From Piscicola geometra (taxonomy: Eukaryota; Annelida; Clitellata; Hirudinida; Piscicolidae), in assembly GCA_943735955.1 (NCBI GenBank), contig OX030956.1, positions 10,901,444 through 10,965,443 of the forward strand: DNA of 64,000 nt. The letters are read 5' to 3'. How positions within the stretch are numbered: the first letter of the stretch is position 1; every line of letters starts with the position of its first letter. Under the pieces are notes generated by a model. That model was given only the letters and a program-made list of their open reading frames with translations, had not been told where the DNA came from and did no database searches. Positions 10,415-22,139 of this stretch are shown piece by piece. The position numbers were made by a program, and so were the translations under genes.

Positions 10415-13400
10415 CTGCTACGTTGCCTGACATCAACAGAAAGCTTTCCTCCTCAAACCTGGGTGGTGGTGGTGTGGTTGTAGTGGTGTGTAGTGGTGGT
10501 GTGGTGGTGTGGTTGTAGTGGTGTGTAGTGGTGGTGTGGTGGTGGTGTGGTGGTGTGGTTGTGGTGGTGTGGTGGTGGTGTGGTGGTGGTGTGGTGGTGG
10601 TGGTGTTGTGTGGTGGTGGTGTGGTGTTGTGGTGGTGTGGTGGTGGTCCCCCTTGAATCTTTAATGAATTCTATGCATTAGGAACTGAATTATTCGCAAT
10701 AAAAAATTTAATCCTTTAAAGTTTTAACTTATTTAATCATTTAAAGTTTTAACTTATTTAATCATTAAAATTTTCAATTTATTTAATCATTTAAAGTTTT
10801 AACTTATTTAATCATTTAAATTTTTAATTTATTTAATCATTTAAAGTTTTAACTTATTTAATCATTTAAATTTTTAATTTATTTACATATTTTTGAAAAC
10901 GATGAATAAAACTCACAGAAACTGAATTATTGGCAATAAAAATAAAAATTCATTTTAAATTAAATTAAATATTTTTTTTTTAATTTATGAAACTCACAAC
11001 AGGTCGACACTGCGCTTCGAGTCAGTCTTTCCCTGGTGCTCGTGGCCTCTGACCAGAGGAGCCTGCCGCGCCCTGGAGACGAAGGTCTCTAGCGTGTCGA
11101 AGTCGATCGTCTGCAGGTTGTCCTCGTGTTTGAGGAGGTACTTGACGACGCTTGCGTGAGTTCTGTAGAACATCTGAAGGAAGGGGGGAGGAGGGGGGAG
11201 GAGGAGGGAGGGGGGGAGGAGGAGGGGGGAGGAAGGAGGGAGAAGAGTGGGAGGGGGGGAAGGACAGTGGTGAGAATATGATGAATAAGTGAATGGTTGT
11301 TAAGCTCCTTGTTGTGTTGTGGTGGTGGTGGAATGAAACATTCAACAGAATTTTTAACAAATCTAAGATGAACAATTTATGAAAATGATTCGGCAGATGT
11401 GTGAACAGACGCCAGAACACACCTCCAAGGACTCGACGGCCAGATAGGGAGGGTTGCAGAAGGAGATGTTCTTCCTGGGGTACTTGGCCTTCTCCAGGTG
11501 CAGAAGGTCGCCTGCCTGGGAGGGTCGTGGTGGTGGGGCTTGAGTTGAGGAGTGGATTTATTGGGATTAATGGCAGAACGAATCATAAAGATGGAAAGAG
11601 TTAGAGTTGAATTGGCACCTGGGCGTAGTGTGTGAGGAAGACGAGGGGCTGGAGTGCCTGTTTCTCGGTGGTCTTTCCGATCATGTAGTGTTCCAGCCAC
11701 TCCTCCTCGGCGTCACTGTCGTGCTTCATCGCCTGCTCGAAACACTTCCTGCTCAACTGCAGCATCTCCGTCTTGAAAGCGAGCAGCTCCTCTGGCGTGG
11801 TGTGCAGCTTGGCGAGGAGTTCAGTAGTGGCCGCAGCAGCAGTGGTGGTGGTGGTTGTGGTGGTTGTGTCGGGTGTGGTGGAGATGGTGGTTTCGAGGAG
11901 TTCCAGCTTCGGCATGAAGAAGTTGTGGTGCAGTTTGTGCAGGTACGAAGCGGTGCTCTGGAGCATGTAGGTGCACGATCCATACTCGATCCACAACTTG
12001 CTGTTTCCCTCGTTCAGCTGCATGGCACGTCTGAAGCAGCGCAAGGTGCTGGTTGACAGGCTCATGGGCGTCTTCTCGTTCAATGCCAGGTCCTCTTCCA
12101 GCTTCTTGGAGTAGGCCAGCGCCAGGGCGGCCCAGGAGTCGAACCTCCGAGGTTGGATGCACAAGTCCAAAGTGTAGAACGCCATCGCCTTGGACGTTTC
12201 GTTGTTCTTGAAGTAGAAGTCGGCAAGGAGGTAGTAGAGGTCCTGATGGACGGGGTCGGTGGAAGCGCTGGTGGCTGGTGCCTCGGCAAGACTTCCCTGG
12301 ATGAAGGCCTTCACGCTGCTGAGGTGCGTCTCGAAGACTGGCGACTGCTCGAGGCCTGAGAGACGCTTCAGTCTGAGGAGGAGTTGCTCGAACTCTGAGG
12401 AGATGCTCCGTTGTTTGAGACTGTCGTACTCCGGCAGGATGCCAGGCTTGAAGTAGGTGTACAGGGGAAGGCAGTTCTTCCAGCCCAGAGGAACCTGCCC
12501 GTGCAGTGATAGCCGATTTGTTAGTCGCACTACATTTTTAGAATTAGAAAATTCGATATAATTAGAATGTTGAGTGAATTAACGGGAATGATGTGCTTTT
12601 GCAGGGATGACTTTGAAGGGCGTACCGGTTGAGTGAGATGGTCCTCAAAGTTTCGGTTTCGGTTTTTCCTGGGGTAGTGGAAGAGGCAGGAGAAGGCCTG
12701 TTCCAGAGAGGCGCCCAAGTCGTCTTCGCATCCCTGTCCTATCTCCACCTCACCGTCCCCTGCAGCTCCATCCCCCGTCTCTCCATCCCCCTTCCCATCT
12801 AGTTTCCCTCCTATGTTACTTATTTGTCCTTCTTTCTTCTCTCCATCCTCGTCTGCCTCTTTCTCTTCTTCCGAGAGGTCTTCATCTTTCTGGATGGTGC
12901 TCAGCAGGGATGCAGCTTCTGCAACCAGGAAGAGGAGGTATTTTCCATCTAGCGCACAACACCAGCCCTTCCTGTTCGTGAGTTTGCACTTTGAATAACT
13001 GTAAATACTGAAACCAAAATAATTAAATACAAAATCATTCATTCCATTCAAATCGCCATTGAACTTGTAAGACATATCCAACCTTGCGAGGTAGTCATGT
13101 CCCTTGATGAGGACCTTGAGGAAGCCAGGCACCTCCTCCTCCTCCTCCTCCTCCCCTCCCTCCCCCCTCTCAGGCATCACGTGTCTGCAGTAGTGCCACT
13201 TGAGCAGGCGGTACAAGAGCATCCAGAGCTTGGTCACGTGCTCACACGGCAGGCCACTCACCAGGCCGTTGGGGTCAGCGGTGATCTGGAAGACCGCCTC
13301 CAGCAACTTGCAAATGCAGGCGACCAAGAGCTGCAACAGTTCGAACGGGAGGTGAGCGAGGATTGACCGGTGGGAGAGGAGGCAGACGTCGATGTAGTCG

Positions 13401-15907
13401 AAGAGTTTGTGCAGGAAGGCGAGTGGGTTGCTGCTGGTGGTGGTGCTGGTGCTGGTGGTGACGTCGACGATGCAGTGCTTGGCGTCCAGCAAGTGGTTGA
13501 TGTGGGTGCTGAGGCATTTGACGCTCCACGCCAGACACTCCGCATACCTCTGCATGGCGACGTAGCAGTTCAGCAAGATGGTGGTCTGCTCGCGGTTCTG
13601 GTCGTTTTCCAGGTCGAGGCCACTTCCTTCCTTGCAGACGAGCACCTCCTTGATGATGTCGACCACTTCGTTCAACTCGCCATCAGCGTACATGCGACTC
13701 ACGTCCTCCGCATGCAGCCTCTTCTTCAACTTGCCCATCAACCTGCTGACTTCCTCCTGCGATATCACCCTGTTTTCGGAGCAGTTTGGCAGGTTGTACT
13801 CCTGCTCAGGTGATGTTTCCAGCACTTGCAGTAGCGCCTGTAGGAAGTCCATGGCAACGTCCATCTGCCGACGGTGCAGCAGGTAATTCAGCCAGTGCAC
13901 CCTGGCCTCAAAGAAGCTGTCCAACCCTCCATCACCCCCCTCTGGCATATTCTGCGACAGCCTGGTCACGTAGTTGAGGTCCTCGAAAAACGTTTCACAC
14001 GCCTCCATCTCGTGCAGGAGGTCGGCTTCAGGAACGACTTTCCCACTAGATGACGCCTTGTGGTGGAGGTCGAAACTGAGTTCCAGGTGCACGAGGCAGA
14101 TCTTGATGAAGTGGAAACCCATCTGCTGGGAGAAGTCGCCACTCAGGTGGATGTTGAGGCTGAGGTGCGACCTGAGACAGTGGTACAAGTCGACGAAGAT
14201 GCCACTCAGTGCAGCAGACCACTTGGTCAAGTACAAACTCTCCAGTTTGACGAGGAATGCCATCACCATGTCGACCACGCCACTCCGCTGCTCCTTCATC
14301 TCTGCAAGAAACCTCTTCACCTCAGCAACCTCATCCTCACTCAAGTGCTCACCACCACCATCTTCCTCCTCCACACTCCTCTCAGCACAGGCAGCAACAG
14401 ACACAGTCTTTCCTGCAGTGAGTTCCTGCTTGCAGAGGTCATGGAAGTCCTTCTGGAAGCAGAAGGGCAGCAGTTTCATGATGGAGTTCAGTTCGTTATC
14501 TGCATTCAAACCCGTCAGCAGGGAGTTCTTCACCCGCTTCGACCTCCTCTTGAAGTCGTCATCCAGCAGTGCAAAGTCGCCCTTCCTCTTGCACACCTTC
14601 TTCCTCCCTTCATCTGCCCTCTCACTCTCCTTCTTGGCGCTTTTGTTCTTTCTTGGAGGCATGTTCACGTCATTTGTTGTGGCTTCAGACACTGCTGCAG
14701 CATCATCTCCCCCATCAACTTCACAGCGAACTCCCAATTCTTCTACTTTCTCATCTTCTTCTTCTGACTTGGCATTTTTTTCCTCTATAGCTAGATTGTC
14801 GTGCTCATCATTGTTTTCATATTCTCTGAAAGTGTTGTTGATGTTGTCTTCCTCATTGGGAAACTTGAAAGCAGCAGGGGTGCTCTTCAAGGAAGTGAAA
14901 AGAGCACTAGCATCACAGTCGACCAGCTCTTCGTTTGTTCCTTCCTCACAGCTCCCCTCGTCCAAGTCACCAAAGTCGATGGCCTGACTGAGCAGTGTAG
15001 GCCTCACCGAACCCTCACCACCACCTCCTCCACCACCTCCTCCTACTCCACCCTGACCAGAGTACAAGTAGTTGTGCAGTGCCAACAACTGCCTTCCCAC
15101 TTCTTTCCACGAATACAACTTGAAAGGATTCAGAAATTGGATTTTGGCACGTTTTGAGGATTCTTTCATCTCTTCTTTTGCATATTTAACAGCTTCCTCT
15201 TTTTCTTCATTTAACTTTTCTATGATATTCTTGGATTTAAAAATTAGATTCTTATTTTTCAAGAAGAATTGATAGATTTTGATGTGGTGTGCAGTCAACC
15301 AGACTTTCAGACTTGGTAGTTTGGCAAACAGCTCTCCTAGTAAGACATATCCAAAAATAAAATTTTGATTTTTCTCTAGCAACAACAGCACAACTTGCAA
15401 GCAGGACTCATAATTCTCCTGAATGAACAAGATAGACACATATTTCTTTGCACAAAAAAGGTTTTCTGGGTTTACTTCGAAGGCCATTTCATAGGAATGC
15501 CTTGCGAGATTGTAATTTTTCATGTCAAGTGCAAGTTTTCCCACGGTTGTGTGCATTTCGATCCTCGAACTGTCCACTTGCAGAGCCTCAATAAAGAACT
15601 TCAGCGCCATTTCTTTCTGAGACATCTGCAAGTAGAGCTCGCCAATGTTTTTGAGACAAAGATATTTAAGTTTGGATGAAAAAATGAAGTTATCATCATC
15701 ATTGTCCAAGTCGATGTAGCAACTGGAAACCAGCTTCAGGTACTCATGAATGGCTTCCTCGATTTGACCGACTTTTTGATGCTTCAAAGCGATGTGGTAA
15801 TGTGCTATAGACTTGGCCTCCAACGCTTCCTTCGAGATTGCAAACTCTTGCTTCTTGTGGCAATCAGTCTCCTCTTCAACCTCCTCTACAATCGCCCCAA
15901 AGCCCAT
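5794..15907 (-). CDS. CABIN1: Calcineurin-binding protein cabin-1
   Basis: Large TPR scaffold. In vertebrates it binds calcineurin and MEF2 and belongs to the HIRA/UBN1/CABIN1 H3.3 chaperone complex. Exons in transcript order: 15907-13083, 13007-12626, 12494-11619, 11515-11423, 11173-10998, about 10452-9522, 9347-9237, 9080-8983, 8621-8509, 8345-8206, 7815-7744, 7632-5794. Phases close to about 2,551 aa; human is 2,220. N-terminal TPRs are clear (SIAHYHIALKHQKVGQIEEA). Strong family blocks are YYLLADFYFKNNETSKAMAF with RFDSWAALALAYS, IEYGSCTYML, CMRAFSLVLSRYPWHFKSQY, and VWRLPSSDLDRFGSFA. Exons 10-11 (LDTILHTLYQHL, LDEIRRFCNQQ) match the C-terminal MEF2-binding region. The last exon is Gln-, Asn- and Pro-rich and ends VIVLSEDSD. 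The sixth exon's start is the phase-compatible choice; a stronger-looking acceptor seven bases upstream (exon start 10459) breaks phase. Exon 11 has a CAGCAG double acceptor. Confidence 0.95.
7826..7880. repeat. TG dinucleotide microsatellite
   Basis: (GT)n with TATG interruptions, just upstream of CABIN1 exon 11 in transcript sense. Confidence 0.95.
7950..8200. repeat. CCCCCTACCAAC minisatellite, 12-bp unit
   Basis: About 20 imperfect copies alternating accaac and acccac fill the CABIN1 intron between exons 10 and 11. C-rich on the plus strand, so G-rich in the CABIN1 transcript. Confidence 0.93.
8810..8915. repeat. CACAAACA-type satellite
   Basis: Irregular repeats of acacaaac, agacac and catacac within the CABIN1 intron between exons 8 and 9. 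Confidence 0.85.
10462..10650. repeat. GTGGTGGTGT simple repeat
   Basis: GT/GTG repeats with TTGTAG interruptions, immediately upstream (transcript sense) of CABIN1 exon 6. In the transcript this is a CA/CCA tract directly before the acceptor. Confidence 0.93.
10710..10886. repeat. 25-bp AT-rich minisatellite, about 7 copies
   Basis: Unit close to atttaatcatttaaagtttt plus aactt, with alternating variants (aaagttttaactt and aaatttttaattt), in the CABIN1 intron between exons 5 and 6. Confidence 0.9.
11176..11265. repeat. GGAGG purine tract
   Basis: Purine-only (GGGGGAGGA)n block adjoining CABIN1 exon 5. On the transcript it forms the polypyrimidine tract before the acceptor at 11174. Confidence 0.9.
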
Positions 15908-16271
15908 TTTAAGTAATTTTTTTTCTAAATGAACTTATCAATATTTTTTATTTTAATTTTATTATTTTGCATTTTTAAAACCCACAAAACTGCATTTTAA
16001 AATCAAGAGCAACAATGGCACTCAATTTTGAATCTTAGGGATTTAAATGAAAAGAAATTTAATACTTTTTACCTTTTTTTAAAATAATTTTTTGAAATTT
16101 AATTTATTTACTTTTTGAAAAACATAATATTTTTTTTAATTTTAATAATTTGCTCAATTAAAAAAATAATAAAATTAATCGATTTGTGGGTTGCACTGCC
16201 TGATTTAATTCTATTTCGTTTAATCTTAAAAATAATAACTGAGATTTTTCACAAAATATATGTTCGTCATA
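15908..16271. promoter_or_regulatory. Shared CABIN1/GID8 head-to-head promoter region
   Basis: The CABIN1 ATG (15907, -) and GID8 ATG (16272, +) are 364 bases apart and face away from each other. The interval is very AT-rich with no obvious TATA box, so both 5' UTRs and promoters must be compact and overlapping unless non-coding first exons lie further out. Confidence 0.6.
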
Positions 16272-17926
16272 ATGGATTCAACTTCACAAAGTCCCATGTC
16301 TCTAGGACATAATTCTGATAAAATAGTAAGTAAAAGCATATAATCAAGAAAATACATGAAACTAGGTTTCAATTTCCCACTTATGAAATAACCATTTTCA
16401 ACATTCTTATTTGGTTGCTACTTATTCAAATATATTCAAGAAACATTAATAGTCAAAATATTCATGATATAACATGAATGAGCAGAGCAAATGCTAATTC
16501 TTTGCAGACAACTGAGAATGGTGTAAAGGAGTGGGAAGTGAAGGACTCTTTTGTATCAAAAGAAAGAATGGACAGAGCCATCATGAACTATTTAATAAAT
16601 GGTTTTTGATTCTTTAACTGATCAATAGCTTACCATGAAAGCTATGCATACAAATTATTCTTAATATCAATTTCAAATATACATATTTTCAATAGTTAAT
16701 ATTATTATTTTGCAATTTTGCAAAGCCGGTTACAAAGAGGCAGCTGAGAAGTTTAGTTTGGAGTCAGGAATCAAGATCGAGAAGTCAATGACGGACCTGG
16801 AGAACCGCATCTCGATCAAGCAACTCATCTTGAAGGGCGACATCATGGCCGCCATCTCCTTCATCAACCACGTCTACCCAGAACTCCTCGAGAACAAAAA
16901 ACATCTATACTTCAGACTTTTGGTATGTCGCAATGCAACATTGGTGCATTGTGTCGCAAGCTTTAAGCTGAATATTGGAGAAATGATTATTCTTCAATTA
17001 TTCAATCATAATTTTTAATTAACTTAAAAAAATCTAATTGACAGCAACAGCAGACGATAGAGATGATAAAGGAGAAGAAGCTTCAAGAGGCTCTAGAATT
17101 TGCACAAAAGAATCTTGTTGAAAAGGTGTTCTACCCATTTAAGAATTAAATTTTTATGCGTTTTGACTATTTCAGTGAACTTATTTTACAAATAATTTCA
17201 ATGCATAACACTTATTGTGCATGAAACCCTAACAATAACACGATATTATTATATCATGGGTGAACAGGTAGCTGAGTCGGCAACGACTCTCGGCTTTGAC
17301 CAATAATGAAAGGTCTTAGGTTCAAGTGCAATCAATGCCTTAGTAACCCAAAGGCGCAAATGAAAATATGCAGCCTAAGTGGCCTGGAAGCCTGTTTGGG
17401 TTATACGCCACTAAAATAATGATCGTCATTACAACACCACTCGTCATATCACTCCAACCTGACCCTTGCACCACTGCACCCTCCCCTCTCTCACAAAGGT
17501 GGTGGAGGACATCAACGTGCTACCCGACGTGGAGCACACCCTCACCCTGCTCGCCTTCAACGACGCCCCCTCCTCTCCCTACGGCCACCTCCTGCAGCCC
17601 CTGCATCGACACAAGGTGTGCAGGAAAGAGGGATTGATTGTAGGTGGAGTTTTGAGGGGGAAAAAACATTAGGAATAAAGTTTTTCAGTTAAGTAAATGT
17701 CGTAGTTGAGAGAGCAAGCGACTTAAATAGAAACTTTTTGGACACTCTCCAGGTGGCGAAGGACGTGAACACTGCCATTCTGCTGCACTGCGACGAGGAG
17801 GAGAGCACCGAGGTGGGCAGGCTGGTGCAGACGATCATCTGGGCGCAAGACGAACTCGAGGCCAGCAAGAGCGTCTACCCCAAGATGACCAACATCGGGG
17901 AAGCCGTCTTCGAGAAGACCACATGA
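16272..17926 (+). CDS. GID8: GID8, CTLH/GID E3 ligase subunit
   Basis: Core scaffold of the CTLH/GID ubiquitin ligase, also called TWA1. Exons 16272-16325, 16508-16601, 16726-16922, 17045-17125, 17499-17615, 17753-17926. All junctions are in phase, giving 238 aa (human 228). A LisH motif spans exons 2-3 (MDRAIMNYLINAGYKEAAEK, residues about 39-58). The CTLH part follows (ISIKQLILKGDIMAAISFIN, then YPELLENKKHLYFRL), then the CRA part (LQEALEFAQKNL, HTLTLLAFNDAPSSPYGHLL). The end reads YPKMTNIGEAVFEKTT, like the human YPKMTDLSKGVIEE tail. Human numbers and sequence are from memory. The fourth intron carries a SINE. Confidence 0.97.
17257..17430 (+). mobile_element. tRNA-derived SINE
   Basis: Inside GID8 intron 4. 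An A-box-like TAGCTGAGTCGG at 17269-17280 and a B-box-like GGTTCAAGTGC at 17319-17329 are spaced as in a tRNA gene. The 3' part, gcctggaagcctgtttggg and then ttatacgccac, recurs at 31565-31620, 55890-55930 and 56388-56440. The body matches no tRNA fold closely, so it is an aged copy. Confidence 0.8.
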
Positions 17927-18349
17927 TTGTTGAGCGATACAGAGGAGGAGGAACTGATGTTTTTATTATTTTTTTTAAAGATGTGAATAGTTTGATCTTT
18001 GGTTCGAAGCATGCTTTGATGTGCCAATACTTTTGAGTGGTGTTTGGAGGCTTATATCCTTGTAAATGAGCCAGAAACTGTTCTATAAACATTGTATTAT
18101 TTGCAAGCACAAGTGCCCACAACAGTGAGTTTGCAATAATGTAAATAAAAATTCATAATTGTTAGTTTTTGGCTTATAAATGTAAACAGTCATTTATAAA
18201 ATAATATTAAAATAAACTCCAACAACATCCTTTCACGAAAGTTCACTTTTCCAGAAAAAATCGCATGCGCATTGTTTTGTTCAATTCCTACGTTTTCAAC
18301 CAATAATAACACAACTTGCCGCAAGAGAAACTTTCCAAAAACATCAGAC
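17927..18349. other. GID8 3' UTR and UBE2G1 upstream region
   Basis: Two genes in the same direction, 423 bases apart. An AATAAA for GID8 is at 18144-18149. The remainder is AT-rich and must hold the UBE2G1 promoter; no core motif is recognised. Confidence 0.55.
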
Positions 18350-19500
18350 ATGACAACAGCCCACTCACAAGGGGCTCTTCTTCTTAAAAAACAATTACTT
18401 GGTTTGTTTTAGACTCTTTAATTATTTAAATGTGCCATACATAAATCACGTAGCGATTTTTCCAGAATTTATCATTTATATTTTTCATAATTCGTATTTT
18501 TATTTGGATTAAATAGTGATTCACTAAATTCAGTTTCAAAACTTAATTATTAAGTTTAATCGATAATTGACAGCCTTTAAATTTTAAAGTTTAAAAGTGG
18601 AAAAATATTAATGCTTCTTTTAAAATGAAAGAAAAATCGTATAAAAATTTAAAATATAGATTTAGAATGTAAAATTATACACGTTAGGTGTTATATCTCC
18701 AAAGGTTATGCTATAACCGTTATCGCCTATATTAAATACCAAGATTTGGAGCTCTTAAAAAGAAAAATATAGAGCAAAACTCTTTTTTTTATTAAACATG
18801 TTTTTTTTAAATATGAAAATATTTAAAAGCAAATATCTTTATTATTCTCAATCTTTAATAAATACTGAATAATTAATCCATAACACATTCAAATTCACTC
18901 CTAACTGCACTCTGCAGAACTAAACAAGCATCCAGTGGAGGGCTTTTCGGCAGGTGTGATCAGCGACGAAGACCTCTTCAAGTGGGAGGTCCTCGTCATC
19001 GGCCCCCCTGACACATACTTGTTTGTCATTCTACATTCCATCTACCACACCATAATTTCAAACTTTGTCATTTTTAAAACAGGCTTTTCTTCTATAAATA
19101 TCAAATACACTAATCAATTCTCAAGCCAAACAACACACACAAGCTTTTCTACCCACATAAATTCATATATACATACACACAAACACACACACACGTGCAC
19201 CGAACAGTGAAGGAGGCTTCTTCAAGGCACACCTCACCTTCCCAGCCGACTACCCACAAAAGCCACCCACCATGAAATTCATCTCCGAAATATGGCATCC
19301 CAACAGTGAGACACCCTTCGTTTCAAACCTTGCAGTATTATCAAACCTGGAGACTTTTATTTGCATATCAATGATTAGATACAAATATTATACAAATTTT
19401 ATTTCAACTTGATGTTGAAATGGTCATCATCATTACCACCTTTACAGTCTCAAAAACAGGAGATGTTTGCATATCAATTCTCCATGACCCAGGTACTACA

Positions 19501-19578
<78 letters not shown>

Positions 19579-19582
19579 GCTG

Positions 19583-19651
<69 letters not shown>

Positions 19652-22139
19652 TTACCACCACCACCACTACTACTATTACCACCACCACCACTACCAACCA
19701 CCACTACCCCACCACCATCACTACCACCACCACCACCACTACTACTATTACCACCACCACCACCACTACTACTTCTACTACCAACACGAGGCGAGGACAA
19801 GTACGGGTACGAGAGGCCAGAAGAGCGCTGGTTACCGATCCACACGGTGGAGACGATCATGGTGAGCGTCATCTCCATGCTCACCGACCCTAACGACGAA
19901 TCTCCCGCCAACATCGACGCCGCGGTCCGTTTTGTACAGGGCCATTCGTTTATTAGGGTGGATTGTTGCATGCTGGGTGCCTGTGTTCTGAATTTATATT
20001 AATATTGTTTTCATTATTTTTTATTCATATTTTTTATCTATTATTATCATCATCATAATCAATATTATCATCATCATAATCAATATTATCATCATCATAA
20101 TCAATATTATCATCATCATAATCAATATTATCATCATCATAATCAATATTATCATCATCATAATCAATATTATCATCATCATAATCAATATTATCATCAT
20201 CATAATCAATATTATCATCATCATAATCAATATTATCATCATCATAATCAATATTATCATCATCATAATCAATATTATCATCATCATAATCAATATTATC
20301 ATCATCATAATCAATATTATCATCATCATAATCAATATTATCATCATCATAATCAATATTATCATCATCATAATCAATATTATCATCATCATAATCAATA
20401 TTATCATCATCATAATCAATATTATCATCATCATAATCAATATTATCATCATCATAATCAATATTATCATCATCATAATCAATATTATCATCATCATAAT
20501 CAATATTATCATCATCATAATCAATATTATCATCATCATAATCAATATTATCATCATCATAATCAATATTATCATCATCATAATCAATATTATCATCATC
20601 ATAATCAATATTATCATCATCATAATCAATATTATCATCATCATAATCAATATTATCATCATCATGATCAATATTATCATCATCATAATCAATATTATCA
20701 TCATCATAATCAATATTATCATCATCATAATCAATATTATCATCATCATAATCAATATTATCATCATCATAATCAATATTATCATCATCATAATCAATAT
20801 TATCATCATCATAATCAATATTATCATCATCATGATCAATATTATCATCATCATAATCAATATTATCATCATCATAATCAATATTATCATCATCATAATC
20901 AATATTATCATCATCATAATCAATATTATCATCATCATAATCAATATTATCATCATCATAATCACTATTATCATCATCATAATCAATATTATCATCATCA
21001 TAATCACTATTATCATCATCATAATCAATATTATCATCATCATAATCAATATTATCATCATCATAATCAATATTATCATCATCATAATCAATATTATCAT
21101 CATCATAATCAATATTATCATCATCATAATCAATATTATCATCATCATAATCAATATTATCATCATCATAATCAATATTATCATCATCATAATCAATATT
21201 ATCATCATCATAATCAATATTATCATCATCATAATCAATATTATCATCATCATAATCACTATTATCATCATCATAATCAATATTATCATCATCATAATCA
21301 CTATTATCATCATCATAATCAATATTATCATCATCATAATCAATATTATCATCATCATAATCAATATTATCATCATCATAATCAATATTATCATCATCAT
21401 AATCAATATTATCATCATCATAATCAATATTATCATCATCATAATCAATATTATCATCATCATAATCAATATTATCATCATCATAATCAATATTATCATC
21501 ATCATAATCAATATTATCATCATCATAATCAATATTATCATCATCATAATCAATATTATCATCATCATAATCAATATTATCATCATCATAATCAATATTA
21601 TCATCATCATAATCAATATTATCATCATCATAATCAATATTATCATCATCATAATCAATATTATCATCATCATAATCAATATTATCATCATCATAATCAA
21701 TATTATCATCATCATAATCAATATTATCATCATCATGATCAATATTATCATCATCATAATCAATATTATCATCATCATAATCAATATTATCATCATCATA
21801 ATCAATATTATCATCATCATAATCAATATTATCATCATCATAATCAATATTATCATCATCATAATCAATATTATCATCATCATAATCAATATTATCATCA
21901 TCATAATCAATATTATCATCATCATAATCAATATTATCATCATCATAATCAATATTATCATCATCATAATCAATATTATCATCATCATAATTAATATTAT
22001 CATCATCATAATCACTGTTATTATTATTATTATTTAACAAATAAAAATGATGCAGAAGGAGTGGCGTGAGTCGAAGGATGAGTTCAAGAGGAAGGTTGCT
22101 CGATGCGTCAAGAAGAGTCAGGAGGCTGCCTGGGACTGA
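18350..22139 (+). CDS. UBE2G1: Ubiquitin-conjugating enzyme E2 G1
   Basis: E2 enzyme that accepts ubiquitin on a catalytic cysteine, of the UBC7/Cdc34-like class. Exons 18350-18401, 18918-19020, 19208-19305, 19448-19492, 19791-19924, 22056-22139, all in phase, 171 aa (human 170). The HPN motif is at residues 82-84 and the catalytic Cys92 lies in GDVCISILHDPG. The 13-residue insertion typical of G1/G2/R1 enzymes is present (EDKYGYERPEERW). The C terminus is KRKVARCVKKSQEAAWD. The second donor is gtttgt at 19021, giving PPDTYFEGG where human has PPDTLYEGG. Intron 4 is ACT repeats and intron 5 is nearly all satellite, yet the exons are intact, so the gene looks functional. Confidence 0.97.
19497..19775 (+). 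repeat. ACT/ACC trinucleotide microsatellite
   Basis: About 60 ACT triplets followed by mixed ACC/ACT, filling UBE2G1 intron 4 from just after the donor to 20 bases before the acceptor at 19790. Confidence 0.98.
20038..22018. repeat. 21-bp satellite, about 94 copies
   Basis: Nearly perfect array of the unit ataatcaatattatcatcat plus c, filling UBE2G1 intron 5. Because 21 is a multiple of three and the unit lacks stops in several frames, long spurious reading frames occur on both strands. Rare variants (catgatc near 20666, 20834 and 21737; tcactatt near 20964, 21006, 21258 and 21300) all lie whole units apart. Confidence 0.98.

Noticed and set aside
9686..10430. Plus-strand Pro/Thr/Ser-rich frames opposite CABIN1 exon 6
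   Set aside because: Antisense shadow of a low-complexity coding exon; no splice or start support.
10459..10459. Acceptor giving CABIN1 exon 6 start at 10459
   Set aside because: The acceptor looks better than the one at 10452 but shifts the frame away from the CMRAFSLVLSRYP block.
18918..19020. AT-AC (U12) intron after UBE2G1 PPDT
   Set aside because: ATACTTG follows GACAC and looked like an AT-AC donor, but using the GT at 19021 restores the two residues (YF) that the family has between PPDT and EGG.
20021..22040. Reading frames of over 600 codons on the minus strand and 457 on the plus strand
   Set aside because: They are translations of the 21-bp UBE2G1 intron satellite. The unit length is a multiple of three and has no stop in those frames; composition is pure repeat.
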